The notes under the pieces are model-generated. The model ran no database searches, was not told the DNA's origin, and saw only the letters and a list, made by a program, of their open reading frames with translations. DNA of 64,000 nucleotides, from positions 1-64,000 of the forward strand of contig NMRA01000660.1 in the NCBI GenBank assembly GCA_002633005.1, written 5' to 3'. Of this stretch, positions 57,701-64,000 are shown piece by piece. This stretch comes from Phoronis australis. Taxonomy: Eukaryota; Phoronida; Phoronidae. Numbering within the stretch: position 1 is the stretch's first letter; every line of letters begins with the position of its first letter. Both the position numbers and the translations under genes were made by a program.

Positions 57701-60700
57701 AGAGAAGTCTGATTAATCACTCTAATTGCGTCAACTCAACCCAAATAGTTTACTTAAAATCACTTAGTGACAAAAATTACTACACAGTGACTAATATCAC
57801 TACGCTATTCAAACAAGATAGAATACATAAACAACTGTCAACACCAACGTTAATGGTAGAAAGATTTGAAAACTTCCAAAAAAATGAAACGTACGTGGGT
57901 GGGGTGTCCACCATTTCGCCACTGAAACAGGCTTACTCGATGTTCGAATGATGCCATTTCCAGAGCTAACTCTGGCAGAAATAGGGATGTCATCAGCAAT
58001 TTTACTGACTTGAGAAGTCACATTTTAGGAGCCAAATTACTAAAGCCGCTACAATCCATATTCTGTTGTTTAAAACATTAAAAGACAGTCCATATAAAAA
58101 CCAGTAGATTTTCAAAAATCAGTTTTTTACGTCAAAATTTAAAACAACTTCATTTTTTGTACATGGGTAGGTATCCTAACATAAACCCAAATGCCAAATT
58201 TTGTGCACTCAATGACCCCTAATTTCGCCGCAGGAGCATGATCACACAAATTGGCACAATTGGGCATATTAGCCGTCTCAAAAATCGCATTTTTTCAGCA
58301 ACAAAAATGAGTAACATACAAAATAGATCAAAAGCTATATTTTGGTGGCTGAAATAACCAACGTATACTGTACATAATTCTGTGCCATTTATTAAAATCT
58401 GACAGTTTTGTGCTAGACAGGGGAGCTAATCCACAGACCACTTTTTGGGGCCAATTTTAGTGACCATTTTTGTGACCTTCTTACTGCCATAAAACACCTT
58501 GTAGCCTTATGTGACGTTTTGAACATATAGTTAAAGAGTTAGTCTTGATGACTGGCCAATAAAAAATCTTGCCTCAACTTTGCACCTTAGTGAAGATTGT
58601 CTTGCAAAACTGTCTATTTTCATAGTTTGGATATGACGAGCAGAGTTTACAGACCATTTGAACAAACTTTTAGGCAATAAGTCTGCTTTAAATAGTTATA
58701 GAAACCAAGTCTAAACTCTTTCAAATGAAAACGAGATGTTTTCTGGGTTTATTACGCGGCTAGTATCAAACATGAACCCGATGACATTTGCCCACTGTGG
58801 GAGTCAGTTGAGGTTAAGCTTGAGGATATATAAAAAATGTACGTGTAACCCTCTTATATTCTTTCATTCCTTTTACATTATCAAGTTAATTTAAAACCTC
58901 TGTGGAAATTTTAAATGGAAATAAATGCCTTTAAGATTAAACGAGTAAGAATTGATATTTGTAATGTCTGGTTTTGAAAGAAGCAAGTGCATTTTAAAAA
59001 GACAAAATTGCGGACGATGTCGATGGGCCTTCATGTTCCTTTAGAGTTTATTCTGCAAAAAATCCGATCACAAAAGCTTTGTGCTTTAGTGAGTTATGTC
59101 AAAGACACCACTGAACATTTGAGATACAGGAAACTACCTCACAAAGCAAGGCCTGTGCCTGAGTATGGACTCGTACTACCCAGAGTCGGTGAATTTCTGA
59201 CTGAACAGGACCAGTCATGGAAGAGTCAGGTAATGCTGGATGTTACCACTCTGCTCCTCTCCTCCTGAACGTAGCAGCCTTGTCAAATTCTACCGGCATT
59301 TCTGTTTCGAGATATGACTTTAGTGAAAGTCAGAATGGAAAGGATCTCTGTGATCGCAAGATCGCTCCACTCAAACAACATGCAAAGTACTTTGTAGCCG
59401 AAGGTAACAATATCATAAACTTTCTGGATTTGAAAGAAGCATTACTTTCCAGTGGCCGTGTGAAGGGATGTTATGTGTATGCATGTTCAGTCAATGCAAC
59501 AAAGTCTTTTCCAAAATACTCAGTTCCTGGTATAAGCACATTCCCAAATTCCCACTATTCCACCCAAGGAATTCGCGTGTGGAAATCATTCCATGTAGGT
59601 GACGGTAAGTTCTTACAAATACTGAGAAAAAGGGAAACCTATTTCTCTAAAATACTAACATCTCTCTGAGAAATGGCGGATTTTCAACACCAAGAGTTAA
59701 GGTTGGCATTGTATCAGATCTAGTGAAAAGCTTCAACAAAAGTTCCCTTGTACCCAGCAAGGTTACTCGAAATTTTTTGCTACACGTATGACCACATCGC
59801 ACGACAGGGGTCAGAAATGCTTTCAGATGCAAGAACCGGAGCGTCATTTGAGACAGCCTGCTCAGAGTACTATTTGGATGAGACAAATGCTGAAGCAATA
59901 GGTTAGGCATTAAAAAAAGGTTAAAGGTCAACAAATTTTTCAGCAAAGGTTAAGAACTTTCTGACGAACATATTCGATGAAGGAGATAAGTCAGGTAAAA
60001 ACGTTCACCCTCGGAAGTGCCAAAATGGAGAAAACATTACGAGAACCTATTGGTAAAGTGTTTACCTGTGATATTAAGTGAATCGCAGATTGGTGGGTTT
60101 TTTGGAGGTTTTCTGCAGCAATGTTTATGACGAAGCAATTTCTGCTGAAGATGCTGTTATATCGTCAGATTTACTGAATGAAGTGGTAAATGAGCTCAAC
60201 GTTTAGCCTAGTTTTGTAGCATACCAGTCAAAGATGTGTGATATATGAAGTCGAGACCGTTACTTCTGTTTACTTCATGTCTGTCATGAATGAGTCATTA
60301 ATAAAATTGTCTCTCGTGAATTATTTTCTATTGACTGTGAATGTGTACCTTTTTATACCACTGCTGATCACACTGGCAGAAATATTCAGCGTTAAGTTGC
60401 CCGGTGTGTAGGGGAAACACCAGATTTCTGGCGACTGGTGGCGACTAAAATTTGTAGCAACCGGCAGGGACATTGCAATATGAACCCAAAGTTACAATGA
60501 CTATCGACAAGTTGAAGGATTTTTGCACTGAACACTAGGGAGGCATATCTACCTTGGGCGCCTTCCTTTGCCTGTGGCACGAACAAGGCAGATAGACAAC
60601 AAGGCAGGGGTGAGTTCAGTAACACTAGAACCTCTCTAAAATTTATCCAAAACGACGTGTTCTTATTTAAAATGCAGGGCAATATTTCGCGAAGTCTTGA

Positions 60701-62194
60701 ATTATAGCAAGGTCCTCGTGTTACTGCTCTGGCTTATTCTAGATGCGTCTCCAGTCTCTACGTAAACAAATGCAGCGCCATCTATCATCATGCCAGTTGA
60801 TTTACGTTACATATTTTTTGTAATAAGCAATAATCATCAATGCCGTTTTCAGAGAATGGTAATTAATAATGCTGACTGCCTTTTCTCCAAAATACAAGGT
60901 TTTTATGTCGTGTTTTGCAAGCTAATTGTATGTTCCAAGAGCCCCCTATTGGCAGCAGAGGCAACTGAGAACGTGCAAAAGGACGAAGTGCAGTTCGTGT
61001 AATGCTTCGTACGCAAAAACTACATTAGAGGCAAGATTTTTTATTTTAGATTATGAACAGGTTAGGAATGACTAAACAAATTATTATAAATTCAATTTCA
61101 GGAAAGGTGCTTTATGGCTGCTACAGAGTGCCAAATTTGGCCGAAAATGGCTTCAGTGAAAAACTGAAAAATAGCCGTTTTTGCCTCACAAATTCAAAAC
61201 GTACAAATTTAAAAATGGATTTTGAAAGTTATACCATTAAATTATTTAGCCACTGTCCTTTCAATTCGTATTATTAATTTGTTTTGACCTTACGACACCT
61301 GCTAGTAAAATGCATTCAAACATGCCTACTTCAACGCCCAATTTTGTTGCAAAATGGAGGTACAGGTCATAAAAAGAAAAATGATGATTGAAAATTCTTA
61401 AAAAGTGAGCTTTTTCTACATCTCAACAAACCAAACTCATGTTCTAAGTTTCAAAAAAATCGGTGATTTTGGGTATAGACTCTACCTGTTGGTTTTTATA
61501 TGGAATCACTCTTAACTTTCTTCAAAGTACATTTGCTCTTGGAAAGCAATTAATGCCTTCGCGTTATTGCATAGTCAGGGACCCCATTTCCCGCTCTATT
61601 GGACACGATCAAAAGAACACAAAAGAAGTTCATTTCTTTGGCTTACCCCTAATTTACCTCGAAAATTGCAGATAACCAACTCCTTACAAAATTCTAGATT
61701 CGCCAGCGCATTAACCGTTTGACTGTTGTCACACATTCTAGTTTGTTTATGTGTTGTTTATCTAGCTTACGAAGGAATGCTTTGTTGAAGAATTCCGGGT
61801 TTACCTTGCGTTTTCAGTCCCATATTTACAATAATCATTTCTTTTAAGTTTGATGCGAAAAACCCGTTTTCGCAATAATCATTCCCTTTAAAATTAGCGA
61901 AACGTGAACAAGAAGCAGCACTAGTCACCTCTTTACTTGTTTTTTCCTGAATTTGAGGGAGTCAACCGGTGCAACAACTCGTGGACTGTTTTCAAGCGCG
62001 TATGCATTAGTACTCAAACTGGCCAACTAATAACCTAGCCTTTCATGAATAAATAATGTCGATTTTCAACAAATGCTATTCGATGTTGCTTGATTTATTG
62101 TGCGTGTATTCTGTATGCTGATTATACTCACGGATGGGTCTGGTTCTGAACCTCAACTTCGTAGAATTTGTCACTGCATTTTCCTGTTGCGTCG
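30560..62194 (-). CDS. Tie-like receptor tyrosine kinase with LCCL and kringle domains (5' end not found)
   Basis: Joining, from high to low coordinate, 62194..62132, 55126..55063, 54591..54443, 53210..53161, 52180..51893, 50503..50222, 49700..49449, 46518..46387, 46167..46021, 43579..43448, 43205..42909, 42250..41954, 41215..40995, 39801..39735, 37647..37551, 37026..36971, 36321..36245, 35872..35659, 35489..35379, 34339..34161, 33890..33706, 32750..32710, 32364..32268 and 30731..30560 gives one frame of 1222 residues ending in TGA. Order: LCCL, an unassigned ~96-residue segment, kringle, Ig-like, three EGF-like, three FN3, TM, tyrosine kinase. The Ig-EGF-FN3-kinase order, EGF2 sequence and kinase sequence are Tie-type. 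Vertebrate Tie proteins have no LCCL or kringle. Predicted role: ligand-activated signalling at the plasma membrane. The signal peptide exon is missing, probably beyond 62.2 kb. Confidence 0.93.
31250..31560. mobile_element. Non-autonomous DNA transposon (~310 bases), TSD GTGCA
   Basis: It starts CAGGGGCGGATCCACG and ends with the reverse complement of CAGTGGCGAACTTAG, so the termini are CAGNGGCGRA inverted repeats. Flanked by GTGCA on both sides. G-runs near one end and C-runs near the other. It lies in the RTK intron between 32268 and 30731. Confidence 0.8.
32268..32364 (-). CDS. RTK kinase exon: GGTPYSG
   Basis: 97 nt, phase 1 to 2. It encodes [20 protein letters not shown], then [12 protein letters not shown], subdomain X. 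Confidence 0.95.
32710..32750 (-). CDS. RTK kinase exon: [10 protein letters not shown]
   Basis: 41 nt, phase 2 to 1. It encodes [13 protein letters not shown], subdomain IX. Split codons restore SDVW at its start and LGGTPY at its end. Confidence 0.95.
33706..33890 (-). CDS. RTK kinase exon: catalytic and activation loops
   Basis: Phase 0 to 2. It contains [11 protein letters not shown] (catalytic Asp), [16 protein letters not shown] (Mg-binding Asp, then a single activation-loop Tyr), [12 protein letters not shown] and YTTKSDV. All residues needed for activity are present. One Tyr in the loop, as Y-V-K, is a Tie-like feature. Confidence 0.97.
34161..34339 (-). CDS. RTK kinase exon: hinge, short insert, alpha-E
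   Basis: Phase 1 to 0. It encodes [20 protein letters not shown], a short kinase insert, then [20 protein letters not shown]. The length resembles Tie/FGFR kinases and lacks a long VEGFR/PDGFR-type insert. The donor is AAG then GTTCGA, a weak match to consensus. Confidence 0.95.
35379..35489 (-). CDS. RTK kinase exon: alpha-C helix
   Basis: Phase 1 to 1. It encodes [18 protein letters not shown] (the Glu pairs with the catalytic Lys), then [14 protein letters not shown], a typical RTK hinge approach. Confidence 0.97.
35659..35872 (-). CDS. RTK kinase exon: glycine loop and catalytic lysine
   Basis: 214 nt, phase 0 to 1. It contains [20 protein letters not shown] leading into [10 protein letters not shown] (the G-x-G-x-F-G-x-V nucleotide loop) and VALKQLN (the ATP-binding Lys). 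The N-G-x-F-G-D/Q-V loop and W-x-x-x-x-I start are as in Tie/FGFR-type kinases. Confidence 0.97.
36245..36321 (-). CDS. RTK exon: juxtamembrane segment 2
   Basis: 77 nt, phase 1 to 0. It encodes [20 protein letters not shown] and DVGDHS. It includes one tyrosine (FTYGDV) that could be a juxtamembrane phosphorylation site. Confidence 0.88.
36511..36747. mobile_element. MITE family copy 1 (~237 bases)
   Basis: Inverted ends: GGGGCCCGTTCCAACAAAAC at the left and the reverse complement of GGGGACTGTTCCAAGAAACT at the right, followed by ACTTAG-like sequence. The interior is AT-rich and self-complementary. A second copy lies at 45478. Located in the RTK intron 36322..36970. Confidence 0.85.
36971..37026 (-). 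CDS. RTK exon: juxtamembrane segment 1
   Basis: 56 nt, phase 2 to 1. It encodes [18 protein letters not shown]. Basic start, then polar; no motif recognised. Confidence 0.88.
37551..37647 (-). CDS. RTK exon: transmembrane helix
   Basis: 97 nt, phase 1 to 2. It encodes VRDYSTSSV, then a hydrophobic span of about 22 residues ([17 protein letters not shown]), then YR. Basic residues follow in the next exon (KRRQMQ), giving type I orientation. Confidence 0.95.
38995..39175. repeat. Degenerate G-rich short tandem repeat
   Basis: Imperfect repetition of GGGAGCATCGG / GGGAGCGTCGAGG / GGGAGAATCGGGACC units in an RTK intron. A related stretch is near 39.54-39.61 kb. Confidence 0.6.
39735..39801 (-). 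CDS. RTK exon: FN3 repeat 3, last part (shared with the RPTP)
   Basis: 67 nt, phase 0 to 1, the same length and phases as RPTP exon 1888..1954. It encodes [20 protein letters not shown]. It joins directly to the transmembrane exon. Confidence 0.93.
40535..40679. repeat. Long imperfect hairpin, possible MITE
   Basis: The left arm (ATCCCCCTTATCTAGATC then GTGGATTT) pairs with the right arm (AAATCCAC then GTCTAGATAACGGGGGAT). Pairing extends outward through GTCGGT and ACATGT. The loop holds a smaller GC-rich hairpin. RTK intron. Confidence 0.75.
40995..41215 (-). CDS. RTK exon: FN3 repeat 3, first part (shared with the RPTP)
   Basis: 221 nt, phase 1 to 0. It starts [14 protein letters not shown] and contains [20 protein letters not shown]. 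It aligns to RPTP exon 929..1146 with one residue of length difference; about 45 of 72 positions are identical by hand count. Confidence 0.95.
41954..42250 (-). CDS. RTK exon: FN3 repeat 2 (shared with the RPTP)
   Basis: 297 nt, phase 1 to 1. It starts [14 protein letters not shown] and ends [20 protein letters not shown] and a few more residues. From its central Cys-Leu to the end it aligns without gaps to RPTP exon 2..173 (about 27 of 53 residues identical by hand count), with the same donor (GAAAGTG then GTAAGA). Confidence 0.95.
42909..43205 (-). CDS. RTK exon: FN3 repeat 1
   Basis: 297 nt, phase 1 to 1, a whole FN3 in one exon. It contains EISVTWRPW (B strand), [12 protein letters not shown] (C strand) and [13 protein letters not shown] (F strand). 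Confidence 0.95.
43448..43579 (-). CDS. RTK exon: EGF-like repeat 3
   Basis: 132 nt, phase 1 to 1. It contains [35 protein letters not shown] and a closing C. A decayed duplicate lies upstream at about 45.3 kb. Confidence 0.93.
43687..43805 (+). mobile_element. Short repeat-family copy
   Basis: CAGTGGTGGATCTAGGATAC, a G-run, then GCCTCGGGGAATTGGGCAAAG. Shared with 17985..18114 (opposite strand) and 62724..62810. RTK intron. Confidence 0.65.
44370..45117 (-). pseudogene. Possible frameshifted multi-pass membrane protein remnant
   Basis: Two unusually long adjacent open frames on the minus strand, 45117..44695 and 44747..44370, both rich in hydrophobic spans ([47 protein letters not shown]). 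They overlap by about 50 bases and could be one broken frame. They lie in the RTK intron between EGF2 and EGF3. No family recognised; chance is possible. Confidence 0.3.
45318..45430 (-). pseudogene. Decayed duplicate of EGF-like exon 3
   Basis: The sequence matches the live exon 43448..43579 over most of its length (shared blocks GACATCTTATAT/GGCATCTTATAT, CACAGGACTG and GGATATAAGATG on the minus strand). It has in-frame stops, lost cysteines and an expanded A-run. Flanking intron is duplicated too: CTCAGCATG-CTTCACATGT occurs near 43.63 and 45.76 kb, and AAGGAACTGA near 43.92 and 45.91 kb. Confidence 0.75.
45478..45727. mobile_element. MITE family copy 2 (~250 bases)
   Basis: Same ends and same interior blocks (CTGACTTAGCTAAGACAA, GACAAATCTTAGACTTAAGT) as copy 1. 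It is inserted just beside the decayed EGF exon copy. Confidence 0.85.
46021..46167 (-). CDS. RTK exon: EGF-like repeat 2
   Basis: 147 nt, phase 1 to 1. It contains [14 protein letters not shown], then [17 protein letters not shown]. The [10 protein letters not shown] run is typical of the second EGF repeat of Tie receptors and is the strongest ectodomain evidence for a Tie relationship. Confidence 0.95.
46387..46518 (-). CDS. RTK exon: EGF-like repeat 1
   Basis: 132 nt, phase 1 to 1. It encodes [14 protein letters not shown], then [14 protein letters not shown] and [10 protein letters not shown], a laminin/MEGF-style EGF repeat with eight cysteines. Confidence 0.95.
47938..49416. mobile_element. 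DNA transposon-like element (1479 bases) with long TIRs and subterminal minisatellites, TSD CACATC
   Basis: Terminal inverted repeat TACGGTGRCCCGAAAGTATC continuing ATCGCTA, flanked by CACATC on each side. Inside each end is an array of ~21-22 base units with palindromic cores (CACCCGGGTG, CCACCTAGGTTG) and spacer AAAATAATTTC: about 47999..48175 on the left and 49140..49360 on the right, in opposite orientation. No transposase is seen, so it is non-autonomous. Its right end lies about 32 bases from the donor of the Ig exon. Confidence 0.88.
49449..49700 (-). CDS. RTK exon: Ig-like domain of Tie type
   Basis: Phase 1 to 1, 252 nt. It contains [19 protein letters not shown] (Trp of the Ig C strand) and [10 protein letters not shown] (the D-x-G-x-Y equivalent), ending FRLIVR just before the EGF exons. 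The canonical Ig cysteines are absent. The position directly before EGF1 and the R-L-I-V-R ending resemble the Ig domain before the EGF repeats in Tie receptors. Confidence 0.85.
50222..50503 (-). CDS. RTK exon: kringle domain
   Basis: Phase 1 to 1. Kringle landmarks in order: [43 protein letters not shown] and [11 protein letters not shown]. All six kringle cysteines are present. Two in-frame acceptors exist: TTTGCTCAG at 50504 (used here, better pyrimidine tract) and TTTCCAG at 50456, which would start the exon at GDCKQ. In RTKs kringles are known from the ROR/MuSK group, not from Tie. Confidence 0.95.
50604..50757. mobile_element. Non-autonomous element related to the one at 31250
   Basis: It begins GGAGGCGGATCCATGA and a G-run. 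It ends GTCCACCACTG, the reverse complement of CAGTGGTGGAC. Same terminal type and same GGCATGGCC interior as 31250..31560. It lies about 100 bases upstream of the kringle exon. Confidence 0.6.
51893..52180 (-). CDS. RTK exon: unassigned ~96-residue ectodomain segment
   Basis: 288 nt, phase 1 to 1 (a module-type exon). It contains [20 protein letters not shown] and [19 protein letters not shown] and has no cysteine. The alternating polar/hydrophobic pattern suggests a beta fold. It sits where Tie receptors have their first Ig domains and could be a degenerate Ig, but I do not recognise it. Acceptor is a long T-tract plus CAG; donor ACAGGTGGGT. Confidence 0.8.
53161..53210 (-). CDS. RTK exon: end of LCCL domain (50 nt)
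   Basis: Phase 2 to 1. It encodes [17 protein letters not shown], which fits the LCCL end (N-G-V-x-S then aromatic). Donor CCGGTAAGAT is good; acceptor GCTTAAAG has a weak pyrimidine tract. Its phase is the only one that links 54443 to 52180. Confidence 0.65.
54443..54591 (-). CDS. RTK exon: LCCL domain, [11 protein letters not shown]
   Basis: 149 nt, phase 0 to 2. It starts [17 protein letters not shown], the LCCL S-S-I-C-x-A-A-x-H-x-G motif, then has [20 protein letters not shown]. It was found by reading the frame fixed by neighbouring exons; the longer open frame on the same strand here is a shadow. Confidence 0.85.
55063..55126 (-). CDS. RTK exon: LCCL domain, CP-x3-C and VWGTGWY
   Basis: 64 nt, phase 2 to 0. 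It encodes [20 protein letters not shown], which is the LCCL core (CPxxC then VxGTxxY). The acceptor is CTTTTTTAG and the donor is TTGGTAAGTA. Confidence 0.85.
55207..56609. mobile_element. Non-autonomous TIR transposon (1403 bases), TA target duplication
   Basis: CAGTACAGCCACTGAATT(T/A) then TTAGACT at both ends in inverted orientation (one mismatch in about 26), flanked by TA. Subterminal regions are GC-rich and repeat CTCACGCC and CCGGTC/CTCCGG motifs, unlike the surrounding AT-rich DNA. No transposase ORF. Inserted in the LCCL intron of the RTK. Confidence 0.88.
58088..61505 (+). mobile_element. Remnant of a larger DNA transposon with a conserved-looking ORF
   Basis: A 14-base exact inverted match CCATATAAAAACCA lies at about 58090 and 61504 (reverse), a candidate for the ends. 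Between them are plus-strand frames 58987..59268 ([19 protein letters not shown]) and 59217..59669 ([34 protein letters not shown]). The two frames overlap and change phase near 59230, so there is a frameshift or splice. The D-F-S-E-x-Q-x-G-K-D-x-C-D-R-K-I-A block looks like a multicopy protein family of aquatic animals that I associate with mobile elements but cannot name. Confidence 0.5.
62132..62194 (-). CDS. RTK exon: first part of LCCL domain
   Basis: Phase 2 to 2, 63 nt. It encodes [20 protein letters not shown] and a split Pro codon. The Cys and hydrophobic spacing fit the start of LCCL, and the frame joins exactly to the CPKEEC exon. The acceptor TCTTTCCCAG is strong; an in-frame acceptor about 27 bases upstream is also possible. 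It is far from the next exon, about 7 kb, with two transposons between. Confidence 0.7.
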
Positions 62195-64000
62195 CTGGGA
62201 AAGAGTTGAGATAAAAGTGAAACTGAAATGTACAAACAGGCCATGCATTATATTCAGGCGAAGTTTTGAATGATGCCATAATAATGAGAACATGAAACTA
62301 CATTGCTGACCTATTTTCAAACTGAAAGTTGGTAGGATTTTTCGTGCCTAGGACATAACTTTTGGCATTTTCTATATGTGACACTTATCCTGAGTTTGCA
62401 ACAAGTGATAACTGTGTCCGCGGGCCTCGCGAACATGGTCATCCACGAGTAGCAAAATAACTTATTTTAGAAGAGTTTTGAATAATTTCTAATCGAAACA
62501 AGACAAGGTTTTTCAAGTTCGATTTTCCAATACACACTTCTTATTAATTTACAAAATTAACTTCGACAGAGGAAGTAGGCGATCATGTCACCATGGCAAT
62601 AACCACTATCAAGTGTTCCTAAAATGTGTTGAACGCAAACAAACCGGTTATGCCGTGTTCTACATCCAATTGGGGTAGGCCTAAGTATCCTATTGTACTT
62701 TCGCAAAACTTGTTATTCTAAATGCAGTGGTGGATATAAGATACCGTAAAGAGGGGGGCCAACACGTTTCCTCGGGGAATTGGATAAAGTTCCGGGCCCG
62801 GGGATGAGGACGGATCTTCCGTTTGGAAACCCTATCGTTGGAAATCCGCCTATGAAATGTACACTTCACATATTTGCGCGATTGAGGGTTGCGCTGGATA
62901 ATACGATGAGACTATTTAGACGTCGAAGTTTTCATGCTTATCTGCAGGCCATGAGAAAATTTGCGATTCTGAGGTGAGACATGGTCCGAGTGAAGTTTCT
63001 ATTTACATTCAAGTATTAAACAGAGGCGGTAAATCTTCAGTACTGGAAGGATGTTGCGAACCAATGATATTCGACTTCATTATATAGTTAAGGTGCTTTG
63101 CAAATAAAGACATGACGACTTTCTTGTACTTTGTGCTCACAATGTTGAGGTTATCGGTTATAGCCAAGAGGAAACCAGCCTCGTGGTGACAATGGCGCTG
63201 TCAACTCCATGACTCAAAAAACTTCCGGTGCTAATCGTTCTAGGTAAGCAATTGTCGTTGACCTTGAACCTTGCACAGGACGAGAAGTGTTACCCTGGCC
63301 AAACAATATCTTTTACTGTTTCAGGATATACACGTATCGTCGAATGGGCTGGCTAAAGCCCAAAATGGGTTCAAATCGGGCTCTAGCAAGGGCAGTTACA
63401 TTGGTGAAAGTTAAAAAAATCAACGTTCAAAAGTTTTTCGTTGCCCATCTCGCAACCAGTTATTTCATTACATGGACGAAAAACGCGAATTAGATGTTTA
63501 TTTTATCTTTAAAACATTTCCGTTTTGTGCCTAGTGTTACACCAATAAAAATTGCGCTCTGTAATGTTATGGTATTTACAACAAGCCAATGACAGGCTGC
63601 GTTGGATTTGACATTGATAATCCTTTCATGGAACCGCGTATTTTCCCACTAATCTATACAAGGTATTTTGAACCTCTTTAGTCGATTTCCGTAAACTGAA
63701 ACTAATAAAATCAACTATTCCGGAAGTGTAACCAAGTCGGCCCGTTTAGAAAATGTCCCACAAAACACTCTTCCGTGTTTTAATATCCTAGACGCAGGTC
63801 GATTTAGTCTGCTACATAATAGTTCACAGCGGTTCTGCCAGACATCGCTTGCATTCACCTTTTCGTGAATAGTGATAAACACCACATACGTGTGCACAAA
63901 TGATAGTGAGAAGGTGGTAATCTAATGAAGCACCGTAGGTAAATGATTTGTAGAAATCATTATTTTAGTAGTATTTTGAGCATCCAGAAAAGACACAGCG
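62195..64000. other. Region upstream of the first recognised RTK exon
   Basis: No further LCCL, signal-peptide or start exon was recognised on the minus strand and no gene on the plus strand. It contains the repeat copy at 62724. The first exon(s) and promoter of the RTK are probably here unrecognised or beyond the window. Confidence 0.5.
62724..62810 (+). mobile_element. Short repeat-family copy, partial
   Basis: CAGTGGTGGATATAAGATAC, a G-run, then TCCTCGGGGAATTGGATAAAG. Third copy of the family at 17985 and 43687. Confidence 0.6.

Noticed and set aside
1-64000. Naming the species or giving vertebrate gene symbols
   Set aside because: The window shows family-level similarity only; ectodomain order differs from any vertebrate gene, so symbols such as TEK or PTPRB would mislead.

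Overview
This is animal genomic DNA: AT-rich, with short exons, GT-AG introns of roughly 0.1-7 kb, and many mobile elements inside introns. It holds no bacterial gene organisation. It carries large parts of two receptor genes that face each other tail to tail. I cannot name the species. The Tie-like kinase, the LCCL and kringle modules and the transposon families suggest a marine invertebrate (hemichordate, echinoderm, cephalochordate, mollusc and cnidarian are all possible), but nothing here settles it.

Plus strand, 1 to about 28.0 kb: the 3' part of a receptor-type protein tyrosine phosphatase (RPTP). The 5' end lies before the window. I could follow 24 consecutive exons plus one alternative exon. 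Every splice phase matches, giving 1055 residues to the stop at 27525. Order: fibronectin type III (FN3) repeats, a membrane-proximal RPTP ectodomain, a transmembrane exon present as two tandem copies, a juxtamembrane segment, a complete catalytic domain D1 (WPD loop, [11 protein letters not shown]-loop, Q-loop) and a degenerate domain D2.

Minus strand, about 62.2 kb down to 30.56 kb: a receptor tyrosine kinase (RTK) with the Tie-type order Ig, three EGF, three FN3, transmembrane, kinase. In front of this it has an LCCL domain and a kringle. I followed 24 exons (1222 residues, all phases consistent); the signal-peptide exon was not found. All kinase motifs are intact.

The main result is that the two receptors share part of their ectodomain. 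The last two FN3 repeats of the kinase match the first two FN3 repeats of the phosphatase visible here: same order, same exon phases, one exon identical in length, about 60% residue identity across the second repeat. A kinase and a phosphatase with related outer domains, convergent and about 3 kb apart, suggest a paired receptor system acting in opposite directions on tyrosine phosphorylation. That pairing is inference.

Other points: a roughly 25-copy array in which each 17-base unit repeats a 5' splice site directly after a real donor; a decayed copy of an EGF exon; several TIR transposons with visible target duplications; a defective non-LTR retrotransposon; and a DNA transposon remnant with a conserved-looking ORF. 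The stretch 27.5-30.5 kb is the intergenic space between the two 3' ends. From 62.2 kb to the end I recognise only one short repeat.
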